DNA of 64,000 nt from Luteimonas sp. RC10 (GTDB taxonomy: Bacteria; Pseudomonadota; Gammaproteobacteria; Xanthomonadales; Xanthomonadaceae), in assembly GCF_014192745.1 (NCBI RefSeq), contig NZ_JACHYJ010000003.1:124001-188000 (forward strand), given 5' to 3'. The position numbers were made by a program, and so were the translations under genes. Position 1 is the stretch's first letter, and each line of letters starts with the position of its first letter. Positions 48,443-56,471 of the stretch are shown here, in pieces. The notes below the pieces were generated by a model. That model saw only the letters and a program-made list of their open reading frames with translations, ran no database searches and had not been told where the DNA came from.

Positions 48443-49762
48443 ATGCTGTTCTACCAAATGCACGAACTCGGCCGCGCGTGGATGAAGCCATGGACGCTGC
48501 TGGCCGACGCCACCGCGCGCGCCTATGCGCCCGGCGGCACCTGGCTGTCGCAGCTGGCGGGCGCCGACCAGGTCGCCGCGGCCAACGAACTGCTTTACCG
48601 GATCGGCAAGGACTACGAGAAGCCTGACTTCGACATCCATTCGGTCGATCACAACGATCGCACCTATCCAGTCGTGCAGCTCGACGCGCTGGAACTGCCG
48701 TTCTGCAAGCTGCTGCGCTTCAAGCGCTACACCGACGATCCGGCGCACCTGGAGGTGATCCGCGCCCAGCCGCGGGTGCTCGTGGTCGCGCCACTGTCGG
48801 GCCACCACGCCACGTTGTTGCGCGACACGGTGCGCACGCTGTTGCGCGACCACAAGGTCTACATCACCGACTGGGTGGACGCGCGGATGGTGCCCACCGA
48901 GTCGGGCGGATTCTCGCTCGACGACTACGTCGCCTACATCGAGACCTTCATCCGTCATATCGGCGCCGAGGATCTGCACGTGATCAGCGTCTGCCAGCCC
49001 ACTGTGCCGGTGCTCGCGGCGGTGTCGCTGATGGCCGCACGCGGCGAGCCGACGCCGCGTTCGCTGGTGATGATGGGCGGACCGATCGACACCCGGCAGT
49101 CGCCGACCGCGGTCAACAACCTGGCGACCGAAAAGCCGCTGTCGTGGTTCCAGCACAACGTCATCCACCCGGTGCCGATGAACTATCCGGGACGGGGGCG
49201 CCTGGTCTATCCCGGCTTCCTGCAGCACATGGGTTTCATGGCGATGAATCCCGAGCGGCATCTCGAATCGCACCGCGCGTTCTACGAGAACCTGATCAAG
49301 GGCGACCTCGAGGACGCGCAGGCGCACCGCCGCTTCTACGACGAGTACAACGCCGTGCTCGACATGCCGGCCGAGTACTACCTCGACACGATCCGCGTGG
49401 TGTTCCAGCAGCACCTGCTGCCGCGCGGACGCTGGGTCGTGGCCGGCGAGCCGGTCGATCCGTCGCGGATCGCCGGCACTGCGCTGTTGACGATCGAAGG
49501 CGAGCTCGACGACATCTCCGGCGAAGGCCAGACACGCGCGGCGCACACGCTGTGCACCGGCATCGCCGAGGCCGACCGCGCCCACCTCACCGTCGAGGGC
49601 GCCGGCCACTACGGCATCTTCAGCGGCCGCCGCTGGCGCAACCAGGTCTACCCGCAGGTCCGCGACTTCATCGCCGCGCACAGTGGCCCGGCCGCAACGC
49701 CGCGGCGCGCTGCGGCAAAGAAGCCATCGCCCCCGCGCAAGGGCAAGCGCAAGAACAGCTGA
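48443..49762 (+). CDS. phaZ: Intracellular polyhydroxybutyrate depolymerase (PhaZa1 type)
   Basis: This enzyme mobilises stored PHB granules. The 439-aa product starts MLFYQMHELGRAWMKPWTLL. Its nucleophile is a cysteine (Cys184) in VISVCQPTVPVLAAV, as in the Ralstonia PhaZa1 family (Cys183). The Asp is in TIEGELDDISGEGQT and the His in GAGHYGIFSGRRWR. The last ~30 residues are a basic Lys/Arg/Pro tail. No PHB synthase gene is in the window; the 3-hydroxybutyrate dehydrogenase-like SDR at 44536 would act next. Confidence 0.93.
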   Translation: MLFYQMHELGRAWMKPWTLLADATARAYAPGGTWLSQLAGADQVAAANELLYRIGKDYEKPDFDIHSVDHNDRTYPVVQLDALELPFCKLLRFKRYTDDPAHLEVIRAQPRVLVVAPLSGHHATLLRDTVRTLLRDHKVYITDWVDARMVPTESGGFSLDDYVAYIETFIRHIGAEDLHVISVCQPTVPVLAAVSLMAARGEPTPRSLVMMGGPIDTRQSPTAVNNLATEKPLSWFQHNVIHPVPMNYPGRGRLVYPGFLQHMGFMAMNPERHLESHRAFYENLIKGDLEDAQAHRRFYDEYNAVLDMPAEYYLDTIRVVFQQHLLPRGRWVVAGEPVDPSRIAGTALLTIEGELDDISGEGQTRAAHTLCTGIAEADRAHLTVEGAGHYGIFSGRRWRNQVYPQVRDFIAAHSGPAATPRRAAAKKPSPPRKGKRKNS

Positions 49763-49828
49763 GGCACGCGCCTTTGGGCGCTCAAGCCTCCCGCACCCCG
49801 TCAGCCATCAGGCCCGCCGTCGCCTCGT

Positions 49829-49883
49829 AAACCGGGGTCAGAGTGCAATTTCGCAAGGCGAAATTGCACTCTGACCCCGGTTT
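49829..49883. repeat. Perfect 55-bp inverted repeat (26-bp arms, 3-nt loop)
   Basis: The arms run 49829-49854 and 49858-49883 with no mismatch around AAG. Each carries CCGGGGTCAGAGTGCAATTT or its complement. It lies 66 nt after phaZ and 170 nt before the end of rhlE. It resembles extragenic palindromes of the REP/RAYT type, but no transposase gene is nearby. The rest of the 290-bp gap (49763-50052) has no supported gene. Confidence 0.9.
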
Positions 49884-49998
49884 TGGTTTCGCGGAGCCGG
49901 ACGCAAGCCCCGCCCGCGCGGTGCACTCCCCGAAGACGAACGCACGGTGCGAGCGGGCAGACGCAAGATTCAACCCGACCGACGAAGAGCCCCACAAG

Positions 49999-50032
49999 AA
50001 AAACCCCGCTTCCGGCAAGCGGAAGCGGGGTT
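49999..50032 (-). terminator. Rho-independent terminator of rhlE
   Basis: A perfect 13-bp stem AACCCCGCTTCCG/CGGAAGCGGGGTT (50002-50014, 50020-50032) encloses a 5-nt loop. On the minus strand it runs into TTTTTCTTG. It lies 20 nt after the rhlE stop. Confidence 0.88.
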
Positions 50033-50052
50033 GGATACCGCGCGCCGATGGC

Positions 50053-51435
50053 TCAGGCGCGGGTGTCTTGGCGGGCGCCCTGCGGCCTGCCGGCGCCCTG
50101 GCGATGCGGCCTGGGACCGGCGTGCGCATGCGCGCCGCGTTCCTGCGGCTTGCCGTGGCCGCGTGCGGCCGGCTTGCGCGGCGGACGCTGACCACCGGGC
50201 TTCTGCTCGCCCATGCGCGCGCCCGGACGACCGCCGGCCGGCTGACGACGCTGACCGCCGCCGTTCTTCGGGATCGGCGTATCCAGCCGGACCGGCTGGC
50301 TCGGCTCATACCCCTCGACCGCACTCATGTCGATCTCGGCCTTGAGCATGCGCTGGATCTGGCGCAGCAGACCGCCCTCCTCCGGCGACACCAGCGACAG
50401 TGCCTCGCCCGACGCGCCGTTGCGGCCGGTGCGGCCAATGCGGTGCACGTAATCCTCGGCAACCATCGGCAGATCGTGGTTGATCACCAGCGGCAGGTTC
50501 GGGATATCGAGCCCGCGCGCGGCAACGTCGGTCGCGACCAGGATGCGGGCGCGGCCGGACTTGAACGCGTCGAGCGCCTTCTGCCGCTGCGCCTGGCTCT
50601 TGTTGCCATGGATCGCGACCGACGGCAGGCCGGACTCGGCCAACTGCTCGGCCAGACGGTTGCAGCCGTGCTTGGTCTTGCCGAACACCAGCACCTGGTC
50701 GGTGTGGCGCTTGGACAGCAGATCGACCAGCAGATCGCGCTTGCGGCTGTTGTCGACCGGGTGGGCGCGGTGGGCGATGGTGTCGGCGATCGTGCTGTTG
50801 GCCGCAACCTGCACCTGCTTGGGATCGCGCATGAACTCCAGCGCCAGCGCCTTGATCCGCGGCTCGAACGTGGCCGAGAACAGCAGTGTCTGGCGCGCCT
50901 TGGGCACCCGGCCCAGGATGCGCTTCATCTGCGGCAAAAAGCCCATGTCGAGCATGCGGTCGGCTTCGTCGAGCACCAGCAGCTCGACCGCGTCGAGCTT
51001 GGCGTGGCCCGAATCCATATGGTCGAGCAGCCGCCCCGGGCAGGCGACAAGGATGTCGACGCCACGGCGCAGGTTGTCGATCTGCGGCTGCATGCCCGCG
51101 CCGCCGAAGATCGTCGTGACGTTCATGCGCAGGTGGCGGCCATAGGCCTTGAGATTGTCGGACACCTGCACCGCGAGCTCGCGGGTCGGCACCAGGATCA
51201 GCGCGCGCGGCTTGCGCGGCCCCTTGGGCGGGGTCTCCTTGGCCAGGCGCTGCAGCAGCGGCAGACCGAACGCGGCGGTCTTGCCGGTGCCGGTCTGGGC
51301 CCCGCCCAGCACGTCGTGGCCGCCCAGCACCAGCGGGATGGCTTCGGCCTGGATCGGGGTGGGGGTGGTGTAACCGGTTTCGGTCAGCGCGCGCAGCAGC
51401 GCGGGCGACAGCCCGAGGGTTTCGAACGTGGTCAT
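50053..51435 (-). CDS. rhlE: ATP-dependent DEAD-box RNA helicase RhlE
   Basis: RhlE remodels RNA in ribosome assembly and decay. The 460-aa product has FETLGLSPALLRALTETGY (Q-motif region), AQTGTGKTAAFGLP (motif I), PTRELAVQV, VLDEADRMLDMGF (DEAD), FSATF (SAT), ATDVAARGLDIPNLPLVINH and YVHRIGRTGRNG. After about residue 375 a low-complexity Arg/Gly/Pro/Gln tail follows (RPGARMGEQKPGGQRPPRK), as common in RhlE proteins, probably for RNA binding. The likely -10 lies ~270 nt upstream, giving a long leader. Confidence 0.95.
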   Translation of the reverse strand: MTTFETLGLSPALLRALTETGYTTPTPIQAEAIPLVLGGHDVLGGAQTGTGKTAAFGLPLLQRLAKETPPKGPRKPRALILVPTRELAVQVSDNLKAYGRHLRMNVTTIFGGAGMQPQIDNLRRGVDILVACPGRLLDHMDSGHAKLDAVELLVLDEADRMLDMGFLPQMKRILGRVPKARQTLLFSATFEPRIKALALEFMRDPKQVQVAANSTIADTIAHRAHPVDNSRKRDLLVDLLSKRHTDQVLVFGKTKHGCNRLAEQLAESGLPSVAIHGNKSQAQRQKALDAFKSGRARILVATDVAARGLDIPNLPLVINHDLPMVAEDYVHRIGRTGRNGASGEALSLVSPEEGGLLRQIQRMLKAEIDMSAVEGYEPSQPVRLDTPIPKNGGGQRRQPAGGRPGARMGEQKPGGQRPPRKPAARGHGKPQERGAHAHAGPRPHRQGAGRPQGARQDTRA

Positions 51436-51810
51436 GCAAGGACTCCTGTGGGCCAGTCCACGTCCCGGCGGCCCGCGCGTGCGGGCAACAGCCGATGGCC
51501 GTGACGATGGCGATGGACCCCGGAGCTATCCGTAAACCGCGCTGCGAGATCCGATGTGACGGCACCGGGAACGCCCGGGCACCGTGTCTGCGCGACGAAA
51601 GACGTGCGGGATAAGGACCGAAAACGGCGCGACGCGCCGACGGCATACCAGGATCGTGACCGGGTCCAAGGACCTTGGGTGGGCGACCGCGCTGCAGGAC
51701 CCGCCCATTCTAGGGCACCGCAGCCCGCGACGCCATCGCCACCGGTCGGGTCTGTGCGTTGTGCGGCGCATATGGCACGCTCCGTCGGGTTTCCGTTCAC
51801 GGAGTTCCCG
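51436..51810. other. 375-bp non-coding region between rhlE and the DoxX-like gene
   Basis: It holds the probable rhlE promoter at its right part, most of the long rhlE leader, and GGAG (51801-51804) serving the DoxX-like start. Open frames here have no recognisable protein similarity. I see no further feature. Confidence 0.5.
51707..51712 (-). promoter_or_regulatory. Putative -10 element of rhlE
   Basis: On the minus strand, GCCCTAGAATGGGCGGG contains TAGAAT, identical to the hexamers before the methyltransferase and phaZ genes. Transcription from it would give an rhlE leader of about 265 nt. Confidence 0.35.
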
Positions 51811-52173
51811 ATGGCTTCTGGTTCCGGCGCCCAGGGCGGCGCGGTCACGCTCGGTCGCTGGCTGCTGGCCGCGGTCTTCGTCGTCGCCGGCGCGCTGCGC
51901 CTGTGGGCGGCGCTGCGCGGCGTGCCGACCTCCGACACGACGCTGGCCTTCAGCCTGGCGCAGTTGCTGGTGGGCGTGCTGATCGTCGCCGGCTGGCAGC
52001 TGCGCTGGACCGCGCTGGCGGCGGTGGCGCTGGTGCTCATCGATGCCGTGCTCTCGCATCCGTTCTGGGCGGTGCGCGCCTCGGCCCGCACCGGCCAGAT
52101 GCTGCAGTTCCTGCAGCAACTGGGACTGGCCGGGGGCTTTTTGTTGCTCTCGGCCATGGCCCCGAGGCGCTGA
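51811..52173 (+). CDS. DoxX-like small membrane protein
   Basis: The 120-aa product has four hydrophobic helices (GRWLLAAVFVVAGALRLWAA; LAQLLVGVLIVAGWQLRWTA; LAAVALVLIDAVLSHPFWAV; LQQLGLAGGFLLLSA), a pattern of DoxX/DoxD-like proteins. Function is unknown. GGAG six nt before ATG 51811 decides the start over ATG 51772. Its stop is 3 nt before the KefC-type antiporter start, so the pair is an operon. Confidence 0.7.
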   Translation: MASGSGAQGGAVTLGRWLLAAVFVVAGALRLWAALRGVPTSDTTLAFSLAQLLVGVLIVAGWQLRWTALAAVALVLIDAVLSHPFWAVRASARTGQMLQFLQQLGLAGGFLLLSAMAPRR

Positions 52174-52176
52174 CCG

Positions 52177-54021
52177 ATGGCCGCCGACGCCCACGACACC
52201 ACCGGCCAGTTGGTGCAACTGGTCGCGTTGCTGGGCGCGGCGGTGGTCGCAGTCCCGCTGTTTCGCCGCTTCCGGCTGGGCTCGGTACTCGGCTATCTCG
52301 CCGCGGGCCTGGCGATCGGCCCGTTCGGCCTGGGCTGGTTCTCCGATCCCCAGGCGATCCTGCATGTGGCCGAACTGGGCGTGGTGATGTTCCTGTTCGT
52401 GATCGGCCTGGAAATGCGGCCCTCGCATCTGTGGGCACTGCGCCGGCAGATCTTCGGACTGGGCGCCTTGCAGATCCTGCTCGCGACCACGGCCTTGACC
52501 CTGGTGGCCTACGCCTTCGGCTTCCCCTGGCCGGTGGCCTTCGTCGGCGCTGCCGGCTTTGTGATGACCTCGACCGCAGTGGTCATGCAACTGCTGTCGG
52601 AGCGCGGTGAGATCGCGTTGCCGCACGGCCGCAAGATCGTCTCGGTACTGCTGTTCGAAGACCTGCTGATCGTGCCGCTGCTGGCCTCGATCGCGTTCCT
52701 GTCGCCGACGCCGGAGGCCGCGGCCGACGCGCCGTCGCGCTGGATGGCGATCGCGATCGGCATCGGTTCGCTGGCCGCACTGGTCGTGGCGGGCATCTAC
52801 CTGCTCAATCCGCTGTTCCGGATCCTTGCCGCCGCCCGCGCGCGCGAAGTGATGACCGCCGCCGCGCTGCTGGTGGTGCTCGGCGCGGCCTTGCTGATGC
52901 AGTTGGGCGGGCTGTCGATGGCGATGGGCGCGTTCCTGGCCGGCGTGCTGCTGTCCGAATCTGCGTTCCGGCACCAGATCGAGGCCGACATCGAGCCGTT
53001 CCGCGGCCTGCTGCTCGGCCTGTTCTTCCTCGGCGTGGGCATGGCGCTGGACGTGGCGGTGGTGGTCGAGGACTGGCCGCTGATCGTCTCGGCGGTGCTG
53101 GCGCTGATGGTGACCAAGGCGCTGTGCATCTACGTCGTCGCACGCGTCACCCGCAGCGGCCATCGCGAAGCGCTCGAACGCGCGGTACTGATGGCCCAGG
53201 GCGGCGAGTTCGCGTTCGTGCTGTTCGCCGCCGCGGCCGCGAGCGGCCTGATCCAGGCCCGGGTCAACGCCACGCTGACCGCCGTGGTCGTGCTGTCGAT
53301 GGCCCTCACCCCACTGGTCGTGCTGGCGACCGGGCGCTGGACCTCCCGGCGCGATCGCCCGTCGCTCGATGGCGTGGAGGCCGTCGCCGACCAGACCGGC
53401 AGCGTGCTGATCATCGGCTTCGGCCGCTTCGGCCAGGTCATGAGCCAGTCGCTGCTGGCCCGGGATGTCGACGTGACGATCATCGACACCGATATCGAAA
53501 TGATCCAGAGCGCCGCCGACTTCGGCTTCAAGGTCTACTACGGCGACGGCACCCGGCTCGACGTGCTGCACGCTTCGGGCGCGCACAGTGCCCGCGCGAT
53601 CGCGGTCTGTGTCGACGATCGCGATGCCGCCGACCGCATTGTCGAGCTGGTCACCCACGACTTTCCCCAAGCCCGGTTGCTGGTGCGCGCCTACGACCGC
53701 GAGCATGCGCTGAAGCTGGTCAATGCCGGCGTCGACGTGCAGGTGCGCGAGACCTTCGAATCGGCGGTACTGTTCGGCGCCGCCGCGCTGCGCGCACTCG
53801 GTGTCGACGACGACGAAGCCGATGCGATCGCCGCCCAGGTGCGCCGTCTCGACGCCGAACGCTTCGACCTGGAAACCGCGAGCAACGACACCCGCGCCGG
53901 CATCCCGCTGCTGATCAAGAACACCGACGCACCAGGGCCCAAGCCGGTGCCGTTCACCCGGCCTCGGCGCGAGGGGCGGTCGTTGAACGCCCCCACGCCC
54001 CCGCCTGCCGACTCGCACTGA
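52177..54021 (+). CDS. Monovalent cation:proton antiporter-2 (KefB/KefC-like potassium efflux protein)
   Basis: This 614-aa CPA2 transporter has ~12 TM helices (residues 1-385), including LGSVLGYLAAGLAIGPFGLG, ELGVVMFLFVIGLEM and MAMGAFLAGVLLSES. A cytosolic RCK-N (TrkA-N) NAD-binding domain follows with VLIIGFGRFGQVMSQSLL and VTIIDTDIEMIQSA. KefB/KefC export potassium under electrophile stress, gated by glutathione adducts. Whether this one is glutathione-gated cannot be read from sequence. It starts 3 nt after the DoxX-like stop. Confidence 0.92.
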   Translation: MAADAHDTTGQLVQLVALLGAAVVAVPLFRRFRLGSVLGYLAAGLAIGPFGLGWFSDPQAILHVAELGVVMFLFVIGLEMRPSHLWALRRQIFGLGALQILLATTALTLVAYAFGFPWPVAFVGAAGFVMTSTAVVMQLLSERGEIALPHGRKIVSVLLFEDLLIVPLLASIAFLSPTPEAAADAPSRWMAIAIGIGSLAALVVAGIYLLNPLFRILAAARAREVMTAAALLVVLGAALLMQLGGLSMAMGAFLAGVLLSESAFRHQIEADIEPFRGLLLGLFFLGVGMALDVAVVVEDWPLIVSAVLALMVTKALCIYVVARVTRSGHREALERAVLMAQGGEFAFVLFAAAAASGLIQARVNATLTAVVVLSMALTPLVVLATGRWTSRRDRPSLDGVEAVADQTGSVLIIGFGRFGQVMSQSLLARDVDVTIIDTDIEMIQSAADFGFKVYYGDGTRLDVLHASGAHSARAIAVCVDDRDAADRIVELVTHDFPQARLLVRAYDREHALKLVNAGVDVQVRETFESAVLFGAAALRALGVDDDEADAIAAQVRRLDAERFDLETASNDTRAGIPLLIKNTDAPGPKPVPFTRPRREGRSLNAPTPPPADSH

Positions 54022-54126
54022 CAGCCTCCCCATGTCCGGCACGGGCAACGATCGGCCTCGTTGACCGTGCGGAATCTGGCGATTGCCGCATGACCTTCGA
54101 CACCCCCGGGCACCCGGGGGCAGGCG

Positions 54127-54132
54127 TAGAGT
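54127..54132 (+). promoter_or_regulatory. Putative -10 element of the first M13 peptidase gene
   Basis: TAGAGT in GCGTAGAGTGCGC lies 46 nt before the TTG start. Confidence 0.35.
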
Positions 54133-54178
54133 GCGCGCTCACAGGGCGCCGTCCGGCGCCGCTCTCCCGGAGACTGTC

Positions 54179-56284
54179 TTGATTGCCATCGTTCCCAAGC
54201 GCCTGCTGCTGACCGGCGCCGTCGTGCTCGCGCTGTCCGCCTGCTCGGGCGGCCAGGACGCCGCGGCCCCCGCCGCCGACGCACCGCAGACGGCCCAGGC
54301 GCCGACGTTCCACCTCGACGAGGCCGCGCTGCCGCCCTACAACCGTTTCCTGATCGACGACCTGGACACCACCAAGAACGCCTGCGCCGACTTCGGCGGC
54401 TACGTCAACGGCAAGTGGCTGGCGGCCAACCCGATCCCCGGCGACCGCAGCTCGTGGGGCGCGTTCGAAATGCTCGACGAGCGCTCGACCGCGGTCCAGC
54501 ACCAGCTCGCGCAGCAGGCGGCCGAACACACCGACGCGACCGGCATCGAGAAGCTCGTCGGCGATTTCTGGGCGACCGGCATGGACGAGGCCGCGATCGA
54601 GGCCCAGGGGCTGGCGCCGCTGCAGGGCGAACTGGCCGCGATCGATGGCCTGACCGACAGCGCGTCGATCGCGCAATGGCTGCGCACCAGCGCGGCCAAG
54701 GGCCAGGGGTTCCTGTGGGGCATCGGCGCGATGCCGGACTTCAAGGATTCCTCGGTCAACATCGCTGCGACCGGCCAGGGCGGCCTGGGCCTGCCCGACA
54801 CCACCTATTACAGCGCCGCCGACAAGGCCGGCATCCGCGAGGCCTATGTCGCCCACATCGCCAAGGTGCTCGAGCTGTCGGGTGTGCCGGCCGAGCAGGC
54901 CCAGGCGCAGGCCAAGGACGTGATGGCGTTCGAGACCCGCATCGCCAAGGTCTCCAAGTCCCGGGAGGCGTTCTCGCGCGATGTCGGGCTGTATTACAAC
55001 CCGATCACCGTGGCCGAGGCCGACAAGCTCACGCCGAACTTCCCGTGGACGACGTTCTTCGAATCGCAGGGCATCGCGGTGCCGCAGACGCTGTCGCTGT
55101 CGGTGCCCGAGTTCCACCAGGAAGTCGACAAGATGCTGGTCGACGTGCCGGTCGAGCAGTGGAAAGCGTACCTGCGCTTCCACCTCGTCGACGGCGCCTC
55201 GCCGTACCTGTCGGACGCCTTCGTGCAGCAGCACTTCGCGTTCTACGACCGCACGCTCGGCGGCCAGAAGGAAATCGAGCCGCGCTGGAAGCGCGTGCTC
55301 GGCACGGTCGACAACGAGATCGGCCACGCAATGGGCCAGCTGTACGTGCAGGTCGCGTTCCCGCCCGAATCCAAGGCCAAGATGGAAGCCTTGATCGCCA
55401 ACCTCAGCGACGCGCTCAAGCAGCGCATCGAGAACCTGGAGTGGATGAGCCCGGAGACCAAGCGCAAGGCGCTGGCCAAGTGGGAGACGTTCGAGCCGCG
55501 CGTGGGCTACCCCGACAAGTGGCGCGACTGGAGCGGCCTGACGACCTCGCGCGACAGCTACCTGGGCAACGTGCTGGCGGCGACCGAGTTCAACTACAAG
55601 TGGGATCTGGGCAAGATCGGCAAGCCGGTCGACAAGTCCGAGTGGGGCATGCGCCCCCAGACGGTCAACGCCTCCTACAACCCGCTGGCCAACCAGCTGA
55701 CGTTCCCGGCCGCGATCCTGCAGCCGCCGTTCTTCGATCCCGAAGCCACCGACGAGATGAACTACGGCGGTATCGGCGCGGTGATCGGCCACGAAATGAC
55801 GCACGGCTACGACGACCAGGGCGCACGCTTCGGGCCGACCGGCAACATGGAGGACTGGTGGACGCCGGAAGACTTCGCCGGCTTCAAGGCGCGGACCGGC
55901 AAGCTCGTCCAGCAGTTCAACGACTACCGCCTGCCGGATGGCCGCGCGCTCAATGGCAACCACACGCTGGGCGAGAACATCGCCGACCTGGGCGGCCTGG
56001 CGACGGCCTATGACGCGATGAAGAAGGCCACCGCCGGCACGCCCGACCCGATGACCGATGGCATGACCCGCGACCAGCGCTTCTTCCTGAGCTGGGCGAC
56101 GGTGTGGCGCCGCAACTTCACGCCCGAGCAGCTGACCCAGCGGCTGGCGACCGACGAGCATGCGCTGTCGTCGTTCCGCGCGATCGGCGCACCGTCCAAC
56201 CTGCCGGCGTTCGCAGCCGCCTTCCAGTGCAAGCCGGGCGACCCGATGGTGCGAGACGGCGAGCGCCAGGTGGTGATCTGGTAA
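54179..56284 (+). CDS. M13 family (PepO/neprilysin-like) zinc metallopeptidase, lipoprotein
   Basis: The 701-aa precursor reads from TTG 54179 (MIAIVPKRLLLTGAVVLALS) with GGAG six nt upstream. It has a lipobox LSACS (Cys22). The C-terminal catalytic domain has substrate-binding NASYNPLANQLTFPAAIL and zinc site VIGHEMTHGYDDQG (His538, Glu539, His542). The third ligand is Glu599 in LGENIADLGG, with Asp603. It ends QVVIW, as is typical of M13. It probably degrades peptides at the cell envelope. A paralogue follows 187 nt downstream. Confidence 0.94.
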   Translation: MIAIVPKRLLLTGAVVLALSACSGGQDAAAPAADAPQTAQAPTFHLDEAALPPYNRFLIDDLDTTKNACADFGGYVNGKWLAANPIPGDRSSWGAFEMLDERSTAVQHQLAQQAAEHTDATGIEKLVGDFWATGMDEAAIEAQGLAPLQGELAAIDGLTDSASIAQWLRTSAAKGQGFLWGIGAMPDFKDSSVNIAATGQGGLGLPDTTYYSAADKAGIREAYVAHIAKVLELSGVPAEQAQAQAKDVMAFETRIAKVSKSREAFSRDVGLYYNPITVAEADKLTPNFPWTTFFESQGIAVPQTLSLSVPEFHQEVDKMLVDVPVEQWKAYLRFHLVDGASPYLSDAFVQQHFAFYDRTLGGQKEIEPRWKRVLGTVDNEIGHAMGQLYVQVAFPPESKAKMEALIANLSDALKQRIENLEWMSPETKRKALAKWETFEPRVGYPDKWRDWSGLTTSRDSYLGNVLAATEFNYKWDLGKIGKPVDKSEWGMRPQTVNASYNPLANQLTFPAAILQPPFFDPEATDEMNYGGIGAVIGHEMTHGYDDQGARFGPTGNMEDWWTPEDFAGFKARTGKLVQQFNDYRLPDGRALNGNHTLGENIADLGGLATAYDAMKKATAGTPDPMTDGMTRDQRFFLSWATVWRRNFTPEQLTQRLATDEHALSSFRAIGAPSNLPAFAAAFQCKPGDPMVRDGERQVVIW

Positions 56285-56314
56285 CGCCCCGGCCAGCCCC
56301 GATCGGCTGACCAG

Positions 56315-56348
56315 CGAGGCCCGGCGGCGACGCCGGGCCTCGTCGTTT
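56315..56348 (+). terminator. Rho-independent terminator after the first M13 gene
   Basis: A perfect 12-bp stem CGAGGCCCGGCG/CGCCGGGCCTCG closes a GCGA tetraloop, followed by TCGTTT. It separates the two M13 transcripts. Confidence 0.82.
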
Positions 56349-56436
56349 CCAGGCGCTGGCATCGCGGCGATGCGGGTCCACCGACCGGTGCACCGCACCC
56401 TGCATGCGTCTGCACGTCGCGCACTTGCGCGCTTGC

Positions 56437-56442
56437 TAGACT
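56437..56442 (+). promoter_or_regulatory. -10 element of the second M13 gene
   Basis: TAGACT in TTGCTAGACTTGCGC lies 29 nt before ATG 56472. It is the same hexamer as before the diguanylate cyclase gene. Confidence 0.45.
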
Positions 56443-56471
56443 TGCGCGCATCACGCCGAACGGAATCCGCA

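Noticed and set aside
49782..50324. 180-codon minus-strand frame spanning the palindrome and the rhlE 3' end
   Set aside because: It runs through a perfect palindrome and a terminator and overlaps the rhlE tail in another frame, with no recognisable domain.
53954..56398. 814-codon open frame on the minus strand across the kefC end and the first M13 gene
   Set aside because: It spans two clearly coding genes on the other strand plus their intergenic promoter, and shows no recognisable domain.
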